Below are positions 12,865 to 22,492 of a DNA stretch of 64,000 bases, piece after piece. How positions within the stretch are numbered: the first letter of the stretch is position 1; each line of letters begins with the position of its first letter. The notes under the pieces are model-generated. The model saw only the letters and a program-made list of their open reading frames with translations, had not been told where the DNA came from and did not search any database. Source of the stretch: Macrostomum hystrix (taxonomy: Eukaryota > Platyhelminthes > Macrostomidae); contig CATNEN010000011.1 of the NCBI GenBank assembly GCA_950097015.1, positions 4,802,501 through 4,866,500 of the forward strand. Direction: 5' to 3'. The position numbers were made by a program, and so were the translations under genes.

Positions 12865-15800
12865 ATGGCAGAAAATATAAAAGTTGCAGTACGTGTCAGG
12901 CCATTCATATCCTTTTGGTTCCGTTTCTGTTTAAACAGCTTTAATCTCTTGAACGGTATGCCGCTATTATTAAGCAACATATGAGCTTGATAAGTATTAC
13001 TTTTTGCAAACTTAGTGATGCAGATAACTATCTATTGGAAGTTTGTGTACTAAGTGTAAATGTTTTTGCTACGTCATTTTTTTCATGCATACTTTACAGC
13101 GTTATATAGAGAGTAACAAAAGAACCTATAAGTTTTTATGATGGTGACTTAAAAACTTTGCACAACATGGTTTAGGAAAACATAGCTTAAAGGCGAGAAA
13201 TAAAAGTCAGGTTTCTCAAATTATTCTTGGCTTTAATGAAAACTTAAATTGCAGTTAAAGTGATGTAAAATTTGTTATTAGTCATTCGTTTTTAATGATC
13301 TAAGAATGCTCATATAGAGATTTATATTTTTATAATTTTACAAGTATTTATATCCTCTGCCATAACATACATAAAAATTACAAAGCGAGGAAGATCGATT
13401 AAAACACATTCCTTAACAATAATTTATTTGAACTGGTGCACAATGATCGAGAAATTGCACACAAAAGCAAAATGGTCATCGAGATGAAGGGCAACCAGAC
13501 AATCATTACAAGCAGCGAAGGCAGGAAAAACTCATTCGCATTCGATCATTCCTACTGGTCGCACGATGGCTTCAACACACTGCCCGATGGATACCTTGAG
13601 CCCGCCAGCCCGAAGTATGCCGATCAGGTTGGTTTGGAGAATTGTCAAGTGTATTTCTGTGACTGACTTAATCTCCCACCCACTCTCTCCCACCCCACTC
13701 TCTCCCACCCCACTCTCTCCCACCCCACTCTCTCCCACTCCACTCTCGCACCCACTCTCTCCCACCCACTCTCTCCCACCCCACTCTCTCCCACCCACTC
13801 TCTCCCACCCCACTCTCTCCCACCCACTCTCTCCCACCCCACTCTCTCCCACCCCACTCTCTCCCACCCCACTCTCTCCCACCCCACTCTCTCCCACCCA
13901 CTCTCTCCCACCCCACTCTCTCCCACCCACTCTCTCCCACCCCACTCTCTCCCACCCACTCTCTCCCACCCCACTCTCTCCCACCCCACTCTCTCCCACC
14001 CCACTCTCTCCCACCCATTCTCTCCCACCCCACTCTCTCCCACCCACTCTCTCCCACCCACTCTCTCCCACCCACTCTCTCCCACCCCACTCTCTCCCAC
14101 CCACTCTCTCCCACCCCACTCTCTCCCACCCCACTCTCTCCCACCCCACTCTCTCCCACCATCTCCCACCCCGCTCTCTCCCACCCACTCTCTCCCACCC
14201 ACTCTCTCCCACCCTACTGTTAATTCAAGCCCATAATCAGTGGCAGTTCAACTAAACAAAAAACACCCAGAAACGCGTATTCGAAGACCTTGGCCGGGGC
14301 ATTCTCAACAACGCTTGGAAAGGCTTCAACTGCAGCTTATTTGCCTACGGTCAGACTGGCAGCGGCAAGTCCTACTCAATCATTGGCTACGGCGCCAACA
14401 AGGGCATTGTGCCCATCACCTGCGAGGAATTGTTCGCTGGAATCGATGAGAAGCGGGCCAACGCCTCGGCTGATGACGAGTGGCAGGTAAGAGCTCTGTA
14501 AGGTATTGCCCGTGAAGGTATCTCCCGTAGCGGCGAATAAAAAAGGGAATCATCGCCCCAATCAAGCAAGGTATCGTCCTAATCTATTCGGAAATCGTCC
14601 TTATCAAACTGGGTATCGTCTCAACAAACATTTACTTTTGACCGTTACTTTCTAACATGAAATCGTTACTTTCTAACATGAAATCGTTACTTTCTAACAT
14701 GAAATCGTTACTTTCTAATATGACCTTGTTTTTTTTAAACCTAATTATTGGTACTTTCTAGTATCTTTCTACTTTGTATCGTTTCTTTCTAACAATACAT
14801 CGTTACTTTTTAATACAATATCGTTACTTTCTAAAACCATCCAGGTGTCGGTGAGCATGATTGAGATCTACAACGAAACAGTTCGCGACCTGCTTGTGAA
14901 GACTAGAGCGCCGAAGGGCGGGTTAAAAGTGCGCCAGCACCAAACTAAAGGTTTCTACGTTGAAGGCCTGTCCACAGCGCCAGTGAACAGCTACGCCCAA
15001 ATTGACGCCAAAATTGCCGAAGGCTCTCGAAACCGATCCGTAGCCGCCACCAACATGAACGCCACCAGTAGCCGCGCCCACACCATCGTGGCCATCAGCT
15101 TCGTGCAGAAGTCCAGCAACTCTGGCGGACAGAAAATGACCAAATCGTCTGTCATGAACCTGGTGGATCTGGCCGGCAGGTGGGACCTCCAATGACCACC
15201 TGTTCTTTCTCTGTCCTTCGTAACTAAATTAAACTACTACATGTAGAACTTGAAGAGATTAGAAGAGACTTTGTTAACTGAGACTGACTGGTGGGGTGGT
15301 TGGCGGTGCGATTAGAGAGTGCGCGACTGGGGTAATAGAGAAAATGGTAGAAAGTGAGAGGCGGACCAATCAGAAGGCGGCGAAGGGGCGGATGTAGAGA
15401 GCCAGACAGAAAATAGATCCATGTGACAAACAGGCAGTGAAGAATGGAAAGTAGACAGATGAATGGTGCAAAAAACTAGAAAGGAGATAATATTAAAAAC
15501 ACCCATTTTGAGTCGTGGGGACGCGCGAAAGGTGTTTAAAATCGTTGCCTGTAAAAAGTTGATTGATGATTTTTCTTAACTGTGCTCAAATCGTAATTTA
15601 CTATTTATCCATCTCCCCTCGCTCCCTCTCTCCCCTCGCTCCCTCTCTCCCCTCGCCCCCTCTCTCCCCTCGCTCCCTCTCTCCCCTCGCTCCCTCTCTC
15701 CCCTCGCCCCCTCTCTCCCCTCGCTCCCTCTCCCCACTCGCTCTCTCTCTCCCCTCGCTCACTCTCCTCCCTCGCTCCCTCTCTCCCCACTCGCTCCCTC

Positions 15801-18800
15801 TCCCCCCTCGCTCCCTCTCTCCCCTCGCTCCCTCTCTCCCCTCGCTCCCTCTCTCCCCTCGCTCCCTCTCTCCCCTCGCTCCCTCTCTCCCCTCGCTCCC
15901 TCTCTCCCCTCGCTCCCTCTCTCCCCTCGCTCCCTCTCTCCCTTCGCTACCTCTCTCCCCACCCGCTCCCTCTCTCCCCACTCGCTCCCTCTCTCCCCAC
16001 GCTCCCTCTCTCCCCTCGTTCCCTCTCTCCCCTCGTTCCCTCTCTCCCCACTCGTTCCCTCTCTCCCCTCGCACCTTCTCTCCCCACTCGCTCTCTCGCT
16101 CTATTTCTCCTTCTTTCTCCCTTTCTCAATCTATTCCACTCCCCCTGTCTCCCAATTATCTTTCTAAGCCAAGCACGACCATCTAAGTCAATCTGTTCTC
16201 CCTAACCAACGAACTCTCACGCAGCGAGCGTGTCGGCCTGACAGGCGCCGAAGGCGAGCGCATGAAGGAGGGTGCGGCAATCAACCTGTCGCTGTCTATG
16301 CTGGGCAATTGCATCAAGGCACTGGCGGACCAGGCGGCAGGCAATACAAAGGTCATTGGTAAGGAATCTTTCATTGCATCATTATTCGAATTGAAGCTGA
16401 AGAAGCCGATAAGAAACTATAACAAAACTACGCGCAAATACTTCTCATCTCAGTTCCCTTCCGTGACTCCGTGCTGACAAAACTGCTGCAGAATGCACTG
16501 GGTGGCAACAGCAAAACTGTCATGGTTAGTCTGAATTTGACATTATGCGAACGGTTAAATGTACTTTAATATTACTTTCCCGTCCTGTTCTAACAGGTGA
16601 CATTCCATTCTAACAGGTGACAGTCCATTCTAACAGGTGACATTCCATTCTAACAGGTGACATTCCATTCTAACAGGTGACATTCCATTCTAACAGGTGA
16701 CAGTCCATTTTAACAGGTGACATTCCATTCTAACAGGTGACAGTCCATTCTAACAGGTGACAGTCCATTCTAACAGGTGACATTCCATTCTAACAGGTGA
16801 AATTCCATTCTAACAGGTGACAGTCCATTCTAACAGGTGACAGTCCATTCTAACAGGTGACATTCCATTCTAACAGGTGGCATTCGATTCCAACAGGTGA
16901 CAGTCCATTCTAACAGGTGACAGTCCATTCTAACAGGTGACAGTCCATTCTAACAGGTGACAGTCCATTCTAACAGGTGACAGTCCATTCTAACAGGTGA
17001 CATTCCATTCTAACAGGTGACAGTCCATTCTAACAGGTGACAGTCCATTCTAACAGGTGACAGTCCATTCTAACAGGTGACATTCCATTCCAACAGGTGA
17101 CAGTCCATTCTAACAGGTGACAGTCCATTCTAACAGGTGACAGTCCATTCTAACAGGTGACATTCCATTCCAACAGGTGACAGTCCATTCTAACAGGTGA
17201 CAGTCCATTCTAACAGGTGACAGTCCATTCTAACAGGTGACAGTCCATTCTAACAGGTGACAGTCCATTCTAACAGGTGACATTACATTCTAACAGATGA
17301 CATTACATTCTAACAGGTGACATCCCATTCTAACAGGTGACAGTCCATTCTAACAGGTGACAGTCCATTCTAACAGGTGACAGTCCATTCTAACAGGTGA
17401 CAGTCCATTCTAACAGGTGGCATTCGATTCCAACAGGTGACAGTCCATTCTAACAGGTGACATTCGATTCCAACAGGTGACAGTCCATTCTAACAGGTGA
17501 CATTCCATTCCAACAGGTGACATTTCTGTCTAACTGAAAGCACCGAAATCTAACAGTTAATTTCCCTATCAATCGGGTCTGTCCATGACCAATGTTCAGT
17601 CAGTTTTAGAAAGATGTTGATAAATGATTTGGCCACCCATTTTCGTGCCAGATTGCCGCCCTGTCTCCAGCCGACATCAACTACGAGGAGACATTGTCAA
17701 CTCTGCGCTTTGCCGATCGAGCGAAATCAATCAAAACCAAAGCTGTAGTGAATGAGAGCCCCACTGATAAGCTGATCAGGGAGCTCCGAGAGGAGAATGC
17801 CAGATTGTTGGCAATGCTGAAGGCTGGCGGACGGCTGCCAACAGACGAACCGGGTGGCACCAGCGAGGAGGCTGAGCAGAAGCTGCGCGAGTTGATGAAG
17901 AAGAACGAAGCGGATATGGAGACCATGGAGAGGACTTGGGCTGACCGTCTGGCACAGGCGCAGGCCGAAGCCCAGCAGCAAATCAAGGAGCAGCAGGAGC
18001 GAAACGAAAGGAAGAAGAATGTGCCCCATCTGTGGAATCTGAATGCCGACGCATCATTGTCCGGGCTCATTGTGCACTTCTGCGATTCCGGCAGCCAGAC
18101 TGTCGGCCGCGAGGGCAACATTCAGCTGGCTGGTGTGAGGTGAGCACAGCAACCAATGGGATCAGGGATGAGAATGGATTGCTAATCTATCCCAGGCGAT
18201 CAGGGATGAGAATAGATTGCTAATCTATCCCAGGCGATCAGGGATGAGAATAGATTGCTAATCTATCCCAGGCGATCAGGGATGAGAATAGATTGCTAAT
18301 CTATCCCAGGCGATCAGGGATGAGAATAGATTGCTAATCTATCCCAGGCGATCAGGGATGAGAATAGATTGCTAATCTATCCCAGGCGATCAGGGATGAG
18401 AATAGATTGCTAATCTATCCCATGAGATCAGGGATGAGAATAGATTGCTAATCTATCCCATGAGATCAGGGATGAGAATAGATTGCTAATCTATCTCACC
18501 CGCAGCATCCAGCCGCGACACGCGGTGATTCGGAACGACAAAGGCAAGGTGACAGTGACTCCGTTGGAGACTGCGAAAGTCTACGTCAACGGTAAAGCTG
18601 TCACTGTGGAGACGCAGCTCCATCACAACGACCGGCTGCTGTTTGGCAACAACCACCTGTACATCTTCCATCACCCGGTGGACTATGCCAAGCTGCTAAA
18701 GGCCGGTAAGGAAGCTACTGTGGCCCATCCTAACTTTGAGGATGCTCAAGCTGAACTGGCTGCCAACTCCGGCGTCATGGGGTTGCTAGGCGACTCAGGA

Positions 18801-21657
18801 AAAAGAGTTGGAAGCGAGGGTGAGTCTGTCTGCGTCCGTATCTAACAGTTTTTGTCCGTATCTAACAGTTTGTGTCCGTATCTAACAGTTTGTGTCCGTA
18901 TCTAACAGTTTGTGTCCGTATCTAACAGTTTGTGTCCGTATCTAACAGTTTGTGTCCGTATCTAACAGTTTGTGTCCGTATCTAACAGTTTGTGTCCGTA
19001 TCTAACAGTTTTTGTCCGTATCTAACAGTTTTTTTCGTATCTAACATCATGTGTCCGAGTATCTAAAAGTCACCCAACATCACACAACTGTTCTAAAACT
19101 TGCAGACTACCTCCTACTCAAAGACGACCTTGTGCGGCTATTTCCCGAGGTTCAAGAGGCCAACGCCATGTCGCAGGAGATGAACAGGCGGGTGAAATTT
19201 GAGCTGCTGCTCATGTCGCCACAAGGTCGGGGTCTGAAGGAAGGCGAAGGCAGAACTGAGGTGTGTGAACCTGTTGTGATTGGTTAATGAGTCGATTATT
19301 AGTTTAGTGACGTGGGTCAGCGCTAATTTTCTTATTCCGCAGGTGTACGTCAAGCTAATCAATTTGGACAGCAACTGCGAGTTTCTATGGCCAAAAGACA
19401 AATTCGGCGATAGGAAATATCTGATGCGCGACATGTACAACAGCTTCATGGACGGCGACCCGGACTGGGAGCTTCCAGCTGAGCGGGACCCGTTCTTGGA
19501 GCCCTCGGACACCCCAGTTCTGGTTGGCACAAGCTTCGTCTACCTGGAGAGCCTGGCTCACCTCATCGAGATATCGCAGAGTTTCGCTGTCACCAATTAT
19601 CGCGGCGACGATCAGGGCAAGCTGGAGATCGAGATTGTGCCCTGCGACTCCAACTGGGCGGAGCAGAGGGACTCGTTCGCTGAGCCTGACCACATTGTTG
19701 GCAAGCCGCTCTACTTCAAAATAAAACTGCTAGCTGGCACTGACTTGCCGGCTAGATTCGCAAGCGTGAGTCACTTCAGACACCCACCCCACTCTATTAA
19801 CACCCACCCCACTCCACTAACACCCAACCCACTCCATTAACACATAACCCATGCACTCCACCCATTGCTTTAACATCCTTCTCATTCCATTAACACCCTC
19901 CCTATTCAACACCGACGCTATTCCATTAAAACCCTCCCCATTCCAATTAATACCCACCCCAGTCCATAAACACTCACCCAGAAGCACCAATCCATTTCCA
20001 TTAACACCCGTTCAACTAAAACCCCCTCCCCATTCCATTAGCACCCTGCACCTCATTCCATTTACACCCACCCCATTCCATAAACACGTACTCACCCTAT
20101 TCCAATAACACCCACCCCATTTCATCAACATCCACCCCATTTCGCAACACCTGCATAATTAAAAATCAGCATTCATTCGTTGGCGACCCATCATAAAAAA
20201 TCAAACTCCAAATAATTTGGCAGTTCTTCTGCCGCTACAAGTACTATCTGGAGGACCAGTACGCCGTGACACCTGAAGTTGACACCGGCAATAATCCCAA
20301 ATTTGATTTCGAAAAGAACTATTCAACAGTCACCGTAACCAAGCAGTTCATGGACTACCTGCAGCACTCCTACATCATCGTGGAGCTGTGGGGTCGTCAG
20401 CGCGACAATCGTCGAAAGCCTGCTGGCAAGTCGACGAACACGAAGGACGCGGCTAAAATTGTAGCCGAACCTGGCGTTGGTGCCGCTCCGGTAATTTGTT
20501 AATTCAAAAGCTTTCTAAAGCAGGTAAAATTTCAGATTTGTAATAAGAGATCATCGAAAATCATCTCAAAACTTCGCAGAAGGGCGGCCTGGACTCCACA
20601 GACGGCGGTGCAGGCGGCAGCGGCAGTGAAGACGACAGAAAATTAAAAGCCGAAATTGACACATTGAAGAAAGAGAAGGAGAGAGCCGATTTCAAAATTG
20701 TGAGCAGCCATTGCTGGATATAAATTAGTTTTAACTTTGCTTAAATTTACGATATAATAATCCCTAGGTTAGGTGGTAAATTTTAGTTAATATTCGTCAA
20801 AACTTAATATCTTAAAAACACAAATCTCTAAATGTAGACTTGTCCAACGCCAAATCAGAAACAAATTAACTTCTTATTAGAAGTTAAGCAAACGAGTTTT
20901 TATCGTTACTAATTGGTAAAACATTGATAATGCTTATGTGTCTAACATTTGCCTGATTGGTTCAATTGAAAATTCAAAAAAATTCTATAGAAAATCGCCT
21001 CTTACAGTTAAAGTATTTTATAAAAACACTCTAGTTTCTCTTCCCTTCAATCATTGCAGCAACAGCTACAGAAGATGCTTAACGAGGCCAGGAAAAATGG
21101 AGACGCCAAGATTGACGTGAGAAATTATTATAATTATTTTTTATAACGAGAATAATAAACTGAGGTTTGAAAACAGTTGCGTAGAAAAAAAATTTACGTG
21201 AACTAAAACAACGGAAAACACCGGAACTTTCGTTTCTATTCGAATTCTGATAAAGCAATATATATTTATACTCGTATGTATTCCAAAATCACATTTTAAT
21301 TTTTTCTTTTGAACACAACAAAAGTTTGTTTAAACTTTTGATAAAAATATACTTAAAAATGAATTTGCATTCACACATTTGGCTGTAAATTTTGTTTGGC
21401 ACAAAAAACAATTGGGAGCCGTCTAGAGTAAATGATAGTCCAACTCCTGGTGCTTTATTTTCGCCACTGATAACCCCTTTAAACAGGTGGATTCCATTGA
21501 TAAGACGCTTTCGGCCACCAGCCAGTCAACAAAACCGCCAACAACATCAAAGGGATCAAAGGGTGCCGCAGCGGCCAGAGCCAGCAGCCCAGCTGTGCAG
21601 TTGAAGCGAGACAGCGTGATGGGTCCGACAGTGTCACGGACCTGCGCACTGCAGTGA
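12865..21657 (+). CDS. KIF28 / klp-6-like: Kinesin-3 family motor of the KIF28/KLP-6 type, 14 exons
   Basis: Plus-end microtubule motor, 992 codons. Exons by splice consensus and phase: 12865-12906, 13442-13627, 14271-14486, 14845-15179, 16225-16358, 16454-16524, 17652-18139, 18506-18819, 19106-19260, 19343-19765, 20224-20490, 20580-20699, 21060-21116, 21487-21657; every junction keeps frame. The motor domain starts with VAVRVRPF. The P-loop GQTGSGKS is at residues 103-110, switch I NATSSRAH at about 220-227 (usual form SSRSH) and switch II DLAGSE at about 256-261. [15 protein letters not shown] precedes a short coiled coil, then an FHA domain (about 455-560, with VGRE and SIQPRHAVI), then a C2-like region with [13 protein letters not shown] and a low-complexity tail. 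Length and order match KIF28P/KLP-6, which lack the PH domain of KIF1A. In C. elegans KLP-6 acts in ciliated neurons; the role here is inferred. Intron 1 is AT-AC; the rest are GT-AG. Confidence 0.9.
12907..13441 (+). other. U12-type AT-AC intron (kinesin intron 1)
   Basis: The conserved motor start VRVRPF ends exactly at 12906 and the following NDRE begins exactly at 13442. No GT or AG is available at either junction. The 5' end reads ATATCCTTTT, which matches the minor-spliceosome AT-AC donor. The 3' end is AC, and TTCCTTAAC, the U12 branch-point consensus, is at 13409-13417, with its branch A 25 bases before the end. The join is phase 0. All three signals agree, so I regard this as a minor-class intron; splicing itself was not observed. 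Confidence 0.85.
13674..14215 (+). repeat. Polypyrimidine minisatellite in kinesin intron 2
   Basis: Repeats of ACTCTCTCCCACCC and ACTCTCTCCCACCCC (14- and 15-base forms mixed) for about 540 bases. The transcribed strand gives a continuous CU-rich RNA segment ending about 55 bases before the exon 3 acceptor at 14270. Open frames on both strands reflect composition only. Confidence 0.95.
14640..14842 (+). repeat. Short 21-bp tandem repeat in kinesin intron 3
   Basis: About eight imperfect units of CGTTACTTTCTAACATGAAAT directly before the exon 4 acceptor at 14844. The TTTCTAAC string looks like a branch point. The core TCTAACA recurs in the arrays of introns 6 and 8. Confidence 0.85.
15605..16090 (+). 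repeat. 17-bp polypyrimidine minisatellite in kinesin intron 4
   Basis: Around 28 units of CGCTCCCTCTCTCCCCT, with 18-base variants containing CCCCACTCG towards both ends. The + strand is almost all pyrimidine. Open frames on both strands come from the missing stops and are not coding. Confidence 0.95.
16597..17535 (+). repeat. 20-bp minisatellite resembling splice sites, kinesin intron 6
   Basis: About 46 units of CATTCTAACAGGTGACAGTC (or GTGACATTC) in exact 20-base register with no insertion or deletion over roughly 920 bases. Each unit contains TTCTAAC (a perfect U2 branch-point match), CAG (acceptor) and GTGA (donor-like). It fills the intron between the exon ending NSKTVM and the exon beginning IAALSPAD. 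Confidence 0.95.
18160..18500 (+). repeat. 38-bp minisatellite with hairpin core, kinesin intron 7
   Basis: Nine units of GATCAGGGATGAGAATAGAT followed by TGCTAATCTATCCCAGGC; the last two have CATGA in place of CAGGC. Each contains ATAGATT-GCT-AATCTAT, a 7-bp perfect stem with a 3-base loop. The array begins 20 bases after the exon 7 donor and stops just before the exon 8 acceptor, so it is practically the whole intron. Confidence 0.95.
18832..19050 (+). repeat. 20-bp minisatellite in kinesin intron 8
   Basis: Eleven units of TGTCCGTATCTAACAGTTTG in strict 20-base register, starting 13 bases after the exon 8 donor. The TCTAACAG string is shared with the intron 6 array but the rest of the unit is different. 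Confidence 0.95.
19775..20150 (+). repeat. Degenerate CA/CT-rich repeat in kinesin intron 10
   Basis: Loose repeats of about 20 bases built from CCCACCCCATTCCATTAACA. Much more diverged than the arrays in introns 6-8, so probably older. Confidence 0.75.
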
Positions 21658-21684
21658 CAGGTGGCCGAGTTTTTATGAGCTAAA

Positions 21685-21690
21685 AATAAA
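21685..21690 (+). terminator. Polyadenylation signal of the kinesin gene
   Basis: AATAAA lies 28 bases after the kinesin stop codon, followed by AT-rich sequence. A very short 3' UTR is implied. Confidence 0.6.
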
Positions 21691-22117
21691 CTTTAAACTA
21701 TCGATTTTCAAAATATTTATATTTTTTAAACCTCAGGAATCTACAGTTCCAAAACTGTTTTAAATCGTGTTTCATTCAAACTGAGCTTCCGGAATCAGAA
21801 TCACGAGTGTCACTTAACTTTAATTCGAGCTTTGACTTGAATCACGTGACTGATCCTAACCAATCAGATTTTAGCAAGCTGTTTGTTAGGTTTGCTATGA
21901 TCAATATTCTAGCAGTTTTATCCATGTATCCCAAAATATGTTAAAATTTTGTTAAATTGCTGTGCAAAAGCTTATGTTAAATAACATTTGAAACAATTAT
22001 ATTTTTTGCGCTTTTTCCGGCTTAGTTTTGAGTCGCAAGTTTCGTATTAAGTGGTGAATTCAAGCCAAGATAATTTTCCATTCTCTGAATAAATTATTAA
22101 ATTGTGCATGCACCTGT

Positions 22118-22257
22118 GCATGGCGCGTGTATCTACGTGTAATTATCTTTATAAACTCACAGACCTGCTTCCGTACTTTACTTTTGTTTAACTTATCACA
22201 AATATTTAAATCAATGTTTTTTATTGGCGCTATTTTAAAAAATAATAAATGATACGT
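22118..22257 (+). repeat. Left copy of a 140-bp direct repeat around the mariner element
   Basis: From GCATGGCGCGTGTATCTACG to AATAATAAATGATACGT. The same 140 bases recur at 24377-24516 with only about two or three differences (GACCTGC/GACTTGC and a shifted A/T run). It lies 235 bases outside the left end of the mariner element. Confidence 0.9.
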
Positions 22258-22492
22258 TTTAATTAAAAATACTAAATACAATTTCAATTATTAGATGAAG
22301 CTATCATGCTTAAAGTATATGACTATAAGTTTAATCTAAGACATAAATCTGCTTTATAACTTCAGTTTTTTCTTCTGAATCTTTTTAAAAGAACTAATGG
22401 CGGCCATTTTGAAACCGTGACTGATAGTTCTTTTTTAAATAATCGCCTCGAAAAATATCGCTGAATATTTTAAAAGCAATTGTAAGCAATTA

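Noticed and set aside
13532-14255. Gly/Arg/Glu/Trp-rich and Ser/Pro/Thr-rich frames on both strands
   Set aside because: Caused by the stop-free polypyrimidine repeat in kinesin intron 2.
15563-16186. SPLAPSLPS-type and REGARGERE-type frames
   Set aside because: Shadows of the 17-bp repeat in kinesin intron 4.
1418-19050. CRISPR arrays
   Set aside because: The regular repeats have no unique spacers; they are simple head-to-tail minisatellites in animal DNA.
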